Shown: piece after piece, positions 54,144 through 63,804 of the stretch | Layout: the number at the start of each line of letters is the position of its first letter | How positions within the stretch are numbered: position 1 is the first letter of the stretch | Assembly: GCF_004116385.1 (NCBI RefSeq) | Contig: NZ_PEIB01000028.1 | Span: 1-64,000, forward strand | Length of the DNA: 64,000 nucleotides | DNA from: Veronia nyctiphanis | Lineage (GTDB): Bacteria > Pseudomonadota > Gammaproteobacteria > Enterobacterales > Vibrionaceae | Reading direction: 5' to 3' | The notes under the pieces: model-generated | What the model was told of the DNA's origin: nothing | The model's input: only the letters and a program-made list of their open reading frames with translations | Databases searched by the model: none | Program-made: the position numbers and the translations under genes

Positions 54144-55958
54144 TTACGATTTAAACTGCTCGTCGATTACAACGATTGGTTCTAGTGTTTTACCTTGTTT
54201 CATCATTTTTTCTGTTTCTTTCTTAACATCGGTATCAATCCAGAAGTTAGAGATTTCGACAGGGTCAAATGCACTTATAGTTTGCTTGGTCATTGGGTTT
54301 GACGGGAACTTGACCCAGCGCCAGTGACCGCCGCGCGAAAACGGAGCCATGTAACCCGGAACCAAAACAGAGGCTTCTTGAACAATCTTTTGGATATCAC
54401 GGCTAAGTTGTTTCTTTTTATCAATATCAAATTCAGCTCGGAATTGTTCAATTAGTACATCTAGCTCAGGCGTGCTGAAGTTGGTAAAGCTATTTGTCTG
54501 TGGTTTACCTGCATTATCTGAATGGAAATATCCACGGTATTGAGGTACTGGACCAGTGCCCATATCAAAGAATGCAAGCTCGTGTTTTTTCTCACGAACA
54601 TACTTAAACCCGGAAGCACCATCAACCAGTTTTAGGCGAAGTTCCAAGCCTGCTAGTTTAGCTTGCTCTTGAATATAAGCCATTCGTTGCTCGTTCACTT
54701 TAGCTAGGTAAGTAAGTTCAAAAGACAGCCTTTCACCGTCTGCATTTACACGGATACCATCAGTACCAATTTTATCGAAACCAGCTTTAGAAAAGTACTC
54801 AACAGCTTTGTCTAAATCAAATGGGGCTGCCTTTGAGCCTTTCAGGTCATAATCACCATGGCCAAAGCCCATAGCATGGGGCTTACGAGAGTAGTCGCCA
54901 CGAATTAGCTTCTCGATAAGGCCTTCAAAGTCAGAGGCATACTCGATACCTTTACGAATATTAATGTCAGCCAATTTACCATGTTGCGTGTTGATCCATA
55001 TACCGCCTGCACCTTGTGGGCGTGCGTTAAATCCCCAGAACTTTTGAATGTAACCGTTTTGATATGCTTCTCCATTTGACTTATCGTGCCAAAGTGTTGG
55101 TCGAACAAGAGCAAATGTGTCCAACTCGCCTTTTTCGAATTTCTGACGAGCAAGATCTACATCACGAATAACAGTGAAGCGCACTTTGTCGACGTTGAAG
55201 CGGTTTTGGTAATATTTATTTTCATAGCCCCACCAGTCCTCACCCACATGTTTCAGCGTGACTGACTTTCCTTTTTTCTCACTGGCTAGATAATACGGAC
55301 CTGGTAGAGGTGCTGCTTTGTAATTGAATCTCTTGACAAAATTATCGTCGACACCGTCACCATTCTCATCCTTAGAAGGCTTGTAAAAGTGTTTAGGCAC
55401 AGGTGTCAGAGATGTTGCTTCCATCAAGCTGCGTTTGTTTTTTGGTTCGGTCGAAACTATCGCAATAGTGTGATCATCAAATTTGATGACTGACTCAATT
55501 TGTTTTGTGTAATAGTTGTTGTACCAAGGAGCTACGATGTCTTTAGAGCGCATCAACGTCAGTTTATAGACAAAGTCATCTGCTGTAATTGGCTCACCGT
55601 CCGTCCATTTAGCTTTTGGATTTAGCTTGAAGTAGACGGTTTTATTGTCGTCGCCATAGGCCCATTCGTTGGCAATTTGTGGGATCCAATTGTCTGTGTT
55701 TGGATGCAGGTCTACCAACCCGGGCGTGTAGTCAAGAAGATATCTTCGAAACGCACCATTAGAATCTGGGCCGACAGTTCTATAAGTCAGTGGAAATGAG
55801 GTCAGGAATGATCTGAAAGTTCCACCTCGTTTCGCTTCATCTGATGCAAAGACAGGATCAGACGTATTTGTTTCCCATTTAAGATTCGTTGGTAATTCTG
55901 CTGCACCAGCACCAAAAGACATGGCGATGGCTGTAGCAAGGATGTTGACTTTTTTCAT
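54144..55958 (-). CDS. Extracellular/periplasmic peptide-binding protein (YejA/OppA-like, SBP family 5)
   Basis: 604 residues from ATG 55956-55958 (AAGGAAGTTATA upstream). The signal peptide is MKKVNILATAIAMSFGAGAA. SBP_bac_5 marks are PGLVDLHPNTDNWIPQIANE and KLNPKAKWTDGEPITADDFV. Its length and the opening ELPTNLKWETN are like YejA, the binding protein for microcin C and oligopeptides. It delivers peptides to the YejBE-like permease. It lies between the permease and ATPase genes of the operon. Its exact ligand is unknown. Confidence 0.92.
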   Translation of the reverse strand: MKKVNILATAIAMSFGAGAAELPTNLKWETNTSDPVFASDEAKRGGTFRSFLTSFPLTYRTVGPDSNGAFRRYLLDYTPGLVDLHPNTDNWIPQIANEWAYGDDNKTVYFKLNPKAKWTDGEPITADDFVYKLTLMRSKDIVAPWYNNYYTKQIESVIKFDDHTIAIVSTEPKNKRSLMEATSLTPVPKHFYKPSKDENGDGVDDNFVKRFNYKAAPLPGPYYLASEKKGKSVTLKHVGEDWWGYENKYYQNRFNVDKVRFTVIRDVDLARQKFEKGELDTFALVRPTLWHDKSNGEAYQNGYIQKFWGFNARPQGAGGIWINTQHGKLADINIRKGIEYASDFEGLIEKLIRGDYSRKPHAMGFGHGDYDLKGSKAAPFDLDKAVEYFSKAGFDKIGTDGIRVNADGERLSFELTYLAKVNEQRMAYIQEQAKLAGLELRLKLVDGASGFKYVREKKHELAFFDMGTGPVPQYRGYFHSDNAGKPQTNSFTNFSTPELDVLIEQFRAEFDIDKKKQLSRDIQKIVQEASVLVPGYMAPFSRGGHWRWVKFPSNPMTKQTISAFDPVEISNFWIDTDVKKETEKMMKQGKTLEPIVVIDEQFKS

Positions 55959-55977
55959 TATAACTTCCTTGTTGTGT

Positions 55978-57023
55978 TTACTCGTAACGAGTGTATTTTT
56001 TAGGGTCAAATGCTGCTCGAATTCCTTCACCAATGAAGGTAATGAGTGTTAAGACCACTGTGGTAGCTATGGTGACCGAGAATACTATCCAAGGGCTGTC
56101 TAAGTTCGACTTACCCTGGCTTATCAGGTCGCCCCAACTTGGTGTAGGTGCTTGTAGGCCAAAGCCAAGAAAATCCAGTGCAGTGAGAGCCGTAATATTT
56201 CCGGTAATTAAAAACGGAGCAGCAGTGATTATGACGACCATAATGTTCGGTAGGATGTGCTTTGTGATAACTCTCCTGGTTGAAGCACCCAACGCTTTTG
56301 CCGCCAAAACGTACTCGCGGGCATTCTCGCGGTAAGTCATTGTTCGGGTCGTCCAAGTCATTCCCATCCAACCAAAAAGTACATTGATCAGTACGAAAAG
56401 GCCGAGTGTTGGGGTAGTTATCGATACAACTATCATGATCACATAGAGGAAAGGGATATTTGACCAAATCTCTATCACTCGTTGCAATAGTAGGTCATAG
56501 GTTCCTCCGAAAAAGCCCATGGAACACCCAACTATCGTCCCTATTACAGCAGTAATAAGTGTTACTGAGAAAGAAAAAATAATGGCGATTTGGAATCCGT
56601 AAACCAGACGAGCAACCATATCTCGCCTAGTGAATCAGTGCCAAGGTAATGCTTAGATTCGATACTTGGCGCATGCGGAGGGTACTTGCCATCTGGTAAG
56701 TCTTGCTCGTAAGGATTCCATGGAATAACAGGCATGACCACGAAATTGTCGCCTTTTTCTTTCTCAAATTTAGCCTGCAATTCACGGTAATTGGTTTCAC
56801 TTTGATAGTCTAAACCGAATGTTTTTCCGATATATACATCACTGACAACCGGGAAGTACCATTGTTCATCGTATTTGACAATTAATGCCTTGCTATTAAT
56901 CAAGAACTTCGCAAATACAGCAATAAACAGGAGTACGGCGAAAACAATAAAGGACCAATAGGCAACGCGGTTTTCCCTGAATCGTTTGATTTTTGTTGCA
57001 GTTAGAGGGGATACATTAAACAT
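55978..57023 (-). pseudogene. yejE: Peptide ABC importer permease (YejE/OppC-like), frameshifted
   Basis: Restoring one base gives 348 residues. The N-terminal half (MFNVSPLTATKIKRFRENRV, a first helix and a periplasmic loop like that of YejE) ends after LGTDSLG near 56626 (CTAGGCGAGATATGG). The second half continues with RDMVARLVYGFQIAIIFSFS and has the transporter motif EYVLAAKALGASTRRVITKH (EAA loop) and four more helices. The ATG shares one base with the yejB stop. It is one of two permeases of the importer. The single break in an otherwise intact gene suggests a sequence error. Confidence 0.85.
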
Positions 57024-58072
57024 TAGCTACCAAACCTTACTCGTGGGTCGACCAGAGCTACACAAATATCTGAAAGAATATTTCCGACCATCATCATTGC
57101 GGCATTGATTGCGAGAATGGCCATTACGACAGGGTAGTCTCTCTCAACTACTGCTTCGTAACCCAAAAGCCCCAAGCCATCAATATTGAAGACGACTTCT
57201 ATTAAGTAGGAACCACCTAAGAAGAAAATCAGTGAGTTACCAAAGCTACTTGCTAAAGGTATTAGACTGTTTTGCACCGCATGCTTTCTAATAGCTTTCT
57301 TAAACGGCAGACCTTTTGCCACTGCGGTCCTGATGTAGTCGGCTGAAATATTTTCGAGTAAGTTGTTCTTTACTATGACAGTGAGTACCGCAAAATCACC
57401 AATGATGTAACAAAAAAGAGGGAGCACTGAGTGCCATAGAACGTCTTTTGTCATTTCCCAGACTGATTCCATGTCTTCAAAGTCATCAGAAACGAACCCG
57501 CCCATTGGGAACCATTCGAGTTGAAAAGCGAAGATGCTCATGAGGAAAATGCCGACTACATATCCTGGGATAGCGTAACCTGCGAACACAACTAGTGATG
57601 AGGCATTATCAAAACCAGAATTGTTTTTTACTGCTTTATAATAACCGAGCGGGATAGAAACCAGATAAGCGATGATGAATGTCATAAAACCGTAGTAGGC
57701 AGATACTGGCAGTCGTTCAACGACCATATCTAGTACAGGTTCGTAGTAGCGTGTAGACTCGCCGAAATCTAATGTCAGTGTCTTTTGTAGCCATTCCCAG
57801 TAGGCGATGTGAACTGGTTTATCTAAACCATAGAATGCGTTGAGTTCAGCTAACTGACTTTCATCCAGTGAAGAACCTTGTCCCGCAAAATTTTGCATTT
57901 GGCCTGCTTCACTATCGATCATTTGCATTTCTGCAATCATACGTTCAACAGGACCGCCCGGAACCATTCTGGTGATCCCAAAGATAATGACTGTGACACC
58001 AATAAAGGTAGGTATCGTGAGGCTAAACGCCTGAGTAGATAAGCTAACACCTGCTGACTGTCTCCATGTCAA
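57023..58072 (-). CDS. yejB: Peptide ABC importer permease (YejB/OppB-like)
   Basis: 349 residues from a TTG; the true start is uncertain, since the upstream ATG in the next frame (at about 58089) could be correct if one base is missing. Six membrane helices are visible, beginning FSLTIPTFIGVTVIIFGITR. The motif ADYIRTAVAKGLPFKKAIRK is the EAA loop contacting the ATPases. A long periplasmic loop after helix 1 (PVERMIAEMQMIDSEAGQMQ) is typical of YejB. It is the first gene of the operon, after nearly 1 kb of non-coding DNA. Confidence 0.9.
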   Translation of the reverse strand: MTWRQSAGVSLSTQAFSLTIPTFIGVTVIIFGITRMVPGGPVERMIAEMQMIDSEAGQMQNFAGQGSSLDESQLAELNAFYGLDKPVHIAYWEWLQKTLTLDFGESTRYYEPVLDMVVERLPVSAYYGFMTFIIAYLVSIPLGYYKAVKNNSGFDNASSLVVFAGYAIPGYVVGIFLMSIFAFQLEWFPMGGFVSDDFEDMESVWEMTKDVLWHSVLPLFCYIIGDFAVLTVIVKNNLLENISADYIRTAVAKGLPFKKAIRKHAVQNSLIPLASSFGNSLIFFLGGSYLIEVVFNIDGLGLLGYEAVVERDYPVVMAILAINAAMMMVGNILSDICVALVDPRVRFGS

Positions 58073-59057
58073 TGCGTACCCGTCATAGCCTGGATACTGC
58101 TTTGAGGCTTCTTAAAATAAAAAAGTATGGGTGACAGCGAGATTTGAAATTTTTCTGTAAAGAGTTTGCTCTACTCTTTGTCACCTCTTCCTAACTGAGT
58201 TTTCGCTCAGCCTCTCGGAATTCTGCCTGAAACAGATTTGTAATCTTTCTCAGACAGACAACATTAGAGCCTAATCCGTACCTAGACTTCAAACCCACAC
58301 ATTTTATGATACTGCTCACGAAAACTGATTAATAATGAATTTATATTCACGAAAGTGAATTCTTTGTTCGGGGCTAAAAATTATGACCTGGGGCCTGTAT
58401 GGTTTTAAATGTCTTATTTACAATGATTTACGTTGGTTTTTTTTCTTATTACTCTTTGTTTTTAATTATGAAATTTTTTTTAATGAATATCCCTCCCTTT
58501 ATTCTTTCTAAGTGAAAACGAGTGCTATTTCGACGGGGTTCACACTTCCTGTTTTGATCGATTATTTTGTAAGCTGAAAATTCTTCACAAGCCGTATCCG
58601 CTGGTGAATAACTCTTGAGCAAATTACTGCTGTCTGGCCTCTAAATTGTGGTGAGTCTTATGTGAAAAACTGATTTATGGCCTGTGTACTTGACGAGTAC
58701 AGCAAATCTTTAATGTGTCTCGAGGTTTTTTGCAATCAAAGTTGCCAAGCGTAAACCTGCCACAAGCCAATTTATCAACCAACAAGCGACTAAACATTTT
58801 TGGTTAATTTGCATTCTTCTGTAATTTGCCATCAATGTGGTGAATGATCGCAATGTTTGAGCATTCATATTTGACTTATGAGTAGGCAGTTTGACCAAGA
58901 AATGTTTGTTGCTGTAAATCGTGTATAAACATGGCGTGAGTATCTCTTCAACACCTGATTTTGATACTTAGGGAGAGACGTGGAAGGTTTTGCTGGGGCT
59001 TTACAAACGTATGTTGTCTGTTAACGTTTTCTGAGACTTTGCTTCAAAGGACTACAA
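58073..59057. other. Long gene-poor region upstream of the peptide importer
   Basis: Almost 1 kb without a convincing gene. The first part is the leader and promoter side of the importer operon, AT-rich with T-runs near 58430-58500. GTACT-TGACG-AGTAC at about 58685 and GAATG-CATTC arms near 58842-58866 are small inverted repeats. A minus-strand open frame, 58710-58898 (62 codons, with LVACWLINWLVAGLRLATLI), lacks a ribosome site and is more likely non-coding or part of a dispersed repeat. The end of the region holds the promoter of the NRDE gene. Confidence 0.4.
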
Positions 59058-59786
59058 ATGTGCACGGCTAGTTGGTTTTTGACCGATTCAGGCTATCAGC
59101 TTTTCTTTAACCGTGATGAACTTCGTTCACGGGCTAAGGCGCGGCTGCCAGCTTGTTTTATGGATGATGGAAGTAAGTACCTTATGCCCGTTGACCCGCA
59201 GGGCGGGGGGTCGTGGATTGTGACTAATGAATACGGCGTGACAGTCTGCCTGCTCAATTACTACCAAGGTTACTTTGCCTTGTTTTCTGGCACTAGCCGA
59301 GGCGGGCTGGTTAAGATGTTGGCGAGTTCACGTAGCCTTGATGAGGCTAAAGAGAAACTCGCACAACACGACGTGTCTTCTTACTCGCCGTTTTCACTAT
59401 TTTTATTTGGCCACGCTCTCGATACAGAAAAGCCACTAGTGGAGGGAGTTCGTTGGACTGGACGTGAAATGGAGGCGTTGGATTCGACATACCCAATGGT
59501 GACGTCATCGATTGCTTACAATGAAGTGTATCCCCTTAGGCGTGAAGCATATGAAAATATTGTTCGGGGAGATGCCTCAATCGACAAAAACATTCGTTTT
59601 CACAAGAGTCACTCGCCCAGCAAAAGCTATCGTTCCGTATGTATGCATCGACCAGAAGCAAAAACGATGAGTTTTACACATGTTGAGGTTGATAAAAATG
59701 GCGTCACAATGAACTACATTGATGGTTCACCATGTGAAGTGGAAGAGAGTCATCGTCTCTTTTTAGCGAGAACAGGTGCTGAATAG
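59058..59786 (+). CDS. NRDE/TANGO2-like protein
   Basis: 242 residues. It begins MCTASWF, with cysteine at position 2 as in the family, and the name-giving motif FNRDELRSR. Further family features are GGGSWIVTNEYGVTVCLLNY and the C-terminal half of an Ntn-hydrolase-like outline. The role in bacteria is unknown; in eukaryotes TANGO2 affects lipid and heme handling. The ribosome site is AAAGGAC. It is transcribed alone, convergent with the DUF445 gene. Confidence 0.85.
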   Translation: MCTASWFLTDSGYQLFFNRDELRSRAKARLPACFMDDGSKYLMPVDPQGGGSWIVTNEYGVTVCLLNYYQGYFALFSGTSRGGLVKMLASSRSLDEAKEKLAQHDVSSYSPFSLFLFGHALDTEKPLVEGVRWTGREMEALDSTYPMVTSSIAYNEVYPLRREAYENIVRGDASIDKNIRFHKSHSPSKSYRSVCMHRPEAKTMSFTHVEVDKNGVTMNYIDGSPCEVEESHRLFLARTGAE

Positions 59787-59826
59787 GCATTGAGTGTTTG
59801 TCCAGTCTACAAACACTCTGAATTAC

Positions 59827-60537
59827 TTATAAAAAGAAAGCAGAGACAATACCAACTAGGCCGCCAAATATGCCTCCCCAAACAACTAACCATCCCAAAT
59901 GTTCATGAATGATGCTATGTGTGAGGTCTTTTACGATTTCGGGGGTAAGCTCACTCAGTCTTTTGTCTATAAGTTCTTCTATCTGGTTGACGATACCTGC
60001 GCCTACCTCAGGCTCCGTTAATCCTTTTATGAGCGAAGCCTGAAAGTTCGGCTCATAACAGAACTCTTCTAAAGATTCCCTAATGTTCTTTATAACGGGT
60101 TCTCTAAAGGCATCCATGTTAGGTGTTGTTCCTGACAGCCCCAAAAGTACACCTAGTGGTCCCTCGTTCACCCTCCTTATAAACGCATCAAAAAGAGGAT
60201 TAAAATCAAACTTATTGACCATGTTGGCGAGATAGGTGCCAATTCCAGCGCTATCATGAGATTTCTTTTCGATATATTTGACCACATTGTCACTTGAGAA
60301 AAATTCATCAAGAATCATGGTCTTGGCATTTTGTCTGATCTCAACAAACTTATTTTGGATCACACCAGATCCATACAGCCCAGGCACTTTTTCAAAAAGC
60401 ATATGTACGGCAAGAAGGTTTGTCAGCGCGCCAGACAGCGCGAAAATACCACAGAAGGTAGCGATTTTGTTGTCGAAAAAGAGACCAGATGCAAAAACGA
60501 TGAGCGCTACAGCATTGGTGATTGAACTTTTATTCAT
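59827..60537 (-). CDS. DUF445 membrane protein
   Basis: 236 residues. N-terminal helices (AVALIVFASGLFFDNKIATF and CGIFALSGALTNLLAVHMLF) are followed by a helical soluble region with the DUF445 pattern (PGLYGSGVIQNKFVEIRQNA and KTMILDEFFSSDNVVKYIEK), and a C-terminal helix LGWLVVWGGIFGGLVGIVSA closes the protein. Function is unknown; family members are inner-membrane proteins. The ribosome site is weak. Confidence 0.85.
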   Translation of the reverse strand: MNKSSITNAVALIVFASGLFFDNKIATFCGIFALSGALTNLLAVHMLFEKVPGLYGSGVIQNKFVEIRQNAKTMILDEFFSSDNVVKYIEKKSHDSAGIGTYLANMVNKFDFNPLFDAFIRRVNEGPLGVLLGLSGTTPNMDAFREPVIKNIRESLEEFCYEPNFQASLIKGLTEPEVGAGIVNQIEELIDKRLSELTPEIVKDLTHSIIHEHLGWLVVWGGIFGGLVGIVSAFFL

Positions 60538-60736
60538 ATTGAAATTTAAATTATGTTGATAGCAAATAAAAAAGTGTAGGCAAGTATTGAGATGACCAAC
60601 AACTTAAGCTCGGTAACGTGAGCAAAATTAACTGCGAGATAGACAGTTACATTGAAGTCTTAAATCTAAATCAGAGCTACAGTGGTTGACCCTATAACAT
60701 GTAACCCGCTTATTTTGACAAAGGACTGAATGAATA

Positions 60737-61417
60737 ATGCGTGCCTTTTTAATGACGCTTTGCCTCGTAACTACCCTGACTGCGTGTTCTGGTCAGAAAG
60801 GGTTTCACGTTAAAAATCTTGCAAAAACGGACATGGACATGGTTTCAGATATCCATGTGACTCGAGTAAGAGAGCTTGCTGAAGTATTGACGGTGAAGCT
60901 TTATAAGCGAAACCCAAGGGAATTATTGAAATCTCCAGATATGACAGTAGAAAATCGACTCAGTGCGCTGATGAATATCGATCGCAAAGTCGGATTTGAA
61001 GAGCTTGGTGGGGCAGACGGCAGTGATGCGCTGATACTTGCCTTCACGGATGGATTCCAGGGCGACCGCGTGTTTGCGTTGATGGCCGGGATTACCGGAA
61101 TGCTGAACAAGACCTATCAAAACAGAGATGAATTCTTCATTCCTGATTCTATCGATGAGCAGAAGCTTTATGACAGTGCGAGAAACCTAGAGATTGTAGC
61201 TTGGATGCTGAACACAAAGAAAAATAAGCGTGGTCAGCCTATGATTATGTCTAACGGCTACACGGAAGATGGCACTCCTAACCTGAGTTACGAACGGGTT
61301 TTGAGTCAGATGATCGTGATTCAGGACATGATGGCGACAATGGTATCTGATAGCACCAACCGCTCAATCAACAAGGTTGTTCACAGCGTTGCGTCGTTGA
61401 CGTTTTTCCCTATCTGA
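60737..61417 (+). CDS. Conserved-looking lipoprotein
   Basis: 226 residues. The signal peptide MRAFLMTLCLVTTLTAC has a lipobox (LTAC). The mature protein is helical, with VTRVRELAEVLTVKLYKRNP, ADGSDALILAFTDGFQGDRV, FALMAGITGMLNKTYQN and SARNLEIVAWMLNTKK. The sequence style is of a conserved gammaproteobacterial lipoprotein of unknown role. AAGGAC lies 11 bases before the ATG. It is followed after 31 bases by the DUF2750 gene. Confidence 0.8.
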   Translation: MRAFLMTLCLVTTLTACSGQKGFHVKNLAKTDMDMVSDIHVTRVRELAEVLTVKLYKRNPRELLKSPDMTVENRLSALMNIDRKVGFEELGGADGSDALILAFTDGFQGDRVFALMAGITGMLNKTYQNRDEFFIPDSIDEQKLYDSARNLEIVAWMLNTKKNKRGQPMIMSNGYTEDGTPNLSYERVLSQMIVIQDMMATMVSDSTNRSINKVVHSVASLTFFPI

Positions 61418-61448
61418 TGCTGCTACCAATAAGCAGGGGCGATAAATA

Positions 61449-61814
61449 TTGAGATATGATGTCAGTCAAACTATGGCCGAGCAATTTGTTAAGGCTTCAA
61501 TCCAGCAGAAACGTGTCTGGGGACTGAGTTCGAAAAATGGCTGGGTCCTCTGTGACTCAGCATTCTTCGAAGATTCTGAAGTCATTCCATTTTGGACCGA
61601 TGAAGATGAGGCTTCTCAGCACTGCAGCGGTGAATGGCAAGGGTTTGAGCCGGAAGAAATCAGCCTCGATGATTTTGTGTCTGTCTGGCTATCTGATTTG
61701 GCCGAAGACGATGTCTTGCTAGGACTCGAGTGGGATGATGTACTGAGCGGCATTGAAATTGAAGCACAAGAGCTGGCTGACTTGTACGCTAAACATTTAT
61801 CAACGCGTCACTGA
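61449..61814 (+). CDS. DUF2750 protein
   Basis: 121 residues from TTG 61449, which has GGGGCG about nine bases upstream; ATG 61473 is the alternative. The family outline is visible in MAEQFVKASIQQKRVWGL, GWVLCDSAFFEDSEVIPFWT and FEPEEISLDDFVSVWLSDLA. It is a small acidic cytosolic protein of unknown function. It may share a transcript with the upstream lipoprotein gene. Confidence 0.85.
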   Translation: MRYDVSQTMAEQFVKASIQQKRVWGLSSKNGWVLCDSAFFEDSEVIPFWTDEDEASQHCSGEWQGFEPEEISLDDFVSVWLSDLAEDDVLLGLEWDDVLSGIEIEAQELADLYAKHLSTRH

Positions 61815-61998
61815 TTTCCTTTAGGAGTTAAAAAGGTTCATCACTAAGCAAAAGCGGTTCTGACTCCTCACTCTTCTAATCATCATGTAAATATATGATT
61901 ACAGTCTTCTTCTGGCCTTTTTCTATGTTCTATTCCACTTAACGATGAAAAGTTACTGAGTCGTTGCTATGTCTTTCCAAGGAAGAAGGAGAAAAGTG

Positions 61999-63075
61999 AT
62001 GGCTGAAAAAATCGATAACCCACTAGGAACTGATGGATTTGAGTTCGTAGAATTTACTGCACCGAATATGGCGGGTATTCATTCTCTTAAACAGCTATTT
62101 GAACTGCTGGGTTTTGCTGAGATAGCAAAACATAGACATAAATCGGTTTGGTTATATCGTCAGGGAGACATTAACTTTATCGTTAATGGAGAGATAGGCT
62201 CCCGTGCCAATAACTTCGCTTCTGTGCACGGAGCGAGCGTTAATGCGATGGCATTTCGCGTGGCGGAGGCAAAAGAAGCGCTGAATTATGCAACGACAAA
62301 AGGGGCAACGGAGACCTCGTCTGAATCTGGGCCGATGGAACTTAATATTCCTGCGATAAGAGGGATAGGGGATTCACTCATCTATTTCGTTGACCGCTAC
62401 GGTGAGAAAGAAATCTATGACATTGATTTCGACTATTACCCCGATTGGCGAACCAGGCTTAAAGAGTTCGACGCTGGGCTATGCGTTATCGATCACCTGA
62501 CTCATAATGTGGAGAAGGGGCACATGGATGTTTGGTCTGACTTCTACAGTAATATTGCCAACTTCCGTGAAATTCGTTTCTTTAATATTGAAGGAAAACG
62601 CACAGGGCTTAAGTCAAGAGCATTGACCGCGCCCTGCGGTAAAATACGCATCCCAATCAATGAATCAAGCGACGAAAAATCTCAGATCGCGGAGTATTTG
62701 AAGGAATACAACGGTGAGGGTATTCAGCACATCGCACTTTCAACCCAGAATATTTACTCAAGCGTCGAAAAGTTAAGAGCAAATGGCATGTCATTTATGA
62801 CCTCGCCTAACACCTACTATGAACATATAGATAAAAGGGTTGAGGGGCATGATGAAGACATTGAAAGGTTGAGAAAGAACCGAATTCTTATTGATGGCGA
62901 TAAAAAACAGGGTGTGTTGCTGCAGATTTTTACTGACACAGTTATCGGGCCCGTATTTTTTGAGATTATCCAAAGAAAGGGCAACGTTGGCTTTGGAGAA
63001 GGTAACTTTCAGGCCCTGTTCGAATCTATTGAGCTCGATCAAATCAGGCGAGGTGTGATTGACGATGTCGGATAG
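61999..63075 (+). CDS. hpd: 4-Hydroxyphenylpyruvate dioxygenase
   Basis: 358 residues from ATG 61999, with AAGGAGAAAAGTG upstream; the frame is open from 61969. Two vicinal-oxygen-chelate halves are seen. Iron ligands are the histidines of LCVIDHLTHNV and GIQHIALST and the glutamate of VFFEIIQRKG. Fe(II)-dependent, it turns 4-hydroxyphenylpyruvate into homogentisate in tyrosine breakdown or pyomelanin formation. No hmgA, fahA or maiA lies next to it within the window, so homogentisate could accumulate as pigment unless those genes are elsewhere. Confidence 0.95.
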   Translation: MAEKIDNPLGTDGFEFVEFTAPNMAGIHSLKQLFELLGFAEIAKHRHKSVWLYRQGDINFIVNGEIGSRANNFASVHGASVNAMAFRVAEAKEALNYATTKGATETSSESGPMELNIPAIRGIGDSLIYFVDRYGEKEIYDIDFDYYPDWRTRLKEFDAGLCVIDHLTHNVEKGHMDVWSDFYSNIANFREIRFFNIEGKRTGLKSRALTAPCGKIRIPINESSDEKSQIAEYLKEYNGEGIQHIALSTQNIYSSVEKLRANGMSFMTSPNTYYEHIDKRVEGHDEDIERLRKNRILIDGDKKQGVLLQIFTDTVIGPVFFEIIQRKGNVGFGEGNFQALFESIELDQIRRGVIDDVG

Positions 63076-63078
63076 TGA

Positions 63079-63804
63079 CTAATAGCGATATCGATTAATA
63101 ATTGTTTCTAAGCGCCCGTCGAGGCGCATCTCGGCAAGTTTGATGTCAAAAAAGCTCTTGATTTCATCATCGATGCCCGGCGAATAAGCCAAATATATTT
63201 TGTAGTCGGGTATCACGTCGGAAAGGCTGAAGAACTTGAAATTGCTGGTGTCTCGTCCTGATTTATTTAGGTTGTATTTTATCCTTAGGTTCATCTCTAC
63301 AAACCCAGCCAGATTTTTCCTCTGAGTTTCAGAGAGGTCAAAAGCCGCATCGTAGCTTTTTACATTGATAGACTTTACAGCACCTTGCTGAATCATGCGG
63401 GTTAGTCCCGGGTAATCAAATCCAAAAAGTAAAATGACATGCTTTTTTTGCAGGTCATGCTCAGACGCATAATGAAAGTCACTTTTCGCCGACGTCATAA
63501 GCGTGTGTTGAACGTCGATAATCGGCGTTGTAGACAGATTCGAAGATTGCATGTCACCCCACAATGGGCTGCCGAAGGTGACCCAGTTTTTCATCTGCTC
63601 TTTTTCAAGCTGGGCATACATTCTTTTGAACGGGAGTATTTGAGGGTTAAACGAGTGTTCACTGTCTTCCAAAGCTGTCGAGATAATATCAGAGATAATT
63701 CCGTGGTGTTTGCCCGGTGTCGAGTGGATTTGAAATGGCTCAGCCTGATCTTTGACGACATAGTAGTCAATTTCCCAAGCAAGAGCAGGTACACTCTTTG
63801 TCAA
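63079..63804 (-). CDS. Periplasmic substrate-binding-like protein (SBP family 3 type), start uncertain
   Basis: 241 residues as printed. The outline is that of an SBP_bac_3-like protein: AEPFQIHSTPGKHHGIISDI, FKRMYAQLEKEQMKNWVTFG and the ending LAEMRLDGRLETIINRYRY. Solitary proteins of this type often sense or bind amino-acid-like ligands without an ABC partner. The N-terminus seems incomplete: TKSVPALA looks like the end of a signal peptide, and just upstream in the next frame lies ITIF after a run of nine A/T at 63806-63814. A one-base slip in that run would join them. It is convergent with hpd, 3 bases apart. Confidence 0.7.
   Translation of the reverse strand: MTKSVPALAWEIDYYVVKDQAEPFQIHSTPGKHHGIISDIISTALEDSEHSFNPQILPFKRMYAQLEKEQMKNWVTFGSPLWGDMQSSNLSTTPIIDVQHTLMTSAKSDFHYASEHDLQKKHVILLFGFDYPGLTRMIQQGAVKSINVKSYDAAFDLSETQRKNLAGFVEMNLRIKYNLNKSGRDTSNFKFFSLSDVIPDYKIYLAYSPGIDDEIKSFFDIKLAEMRLDGRLETIINRYRY

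Noticed and set aside
58710-58898. 62-codon minus-strand frame as a membrane protein
   Set aside because: No ribosome site and isolated; not listed as a gene, only mentioned in the gap entry.
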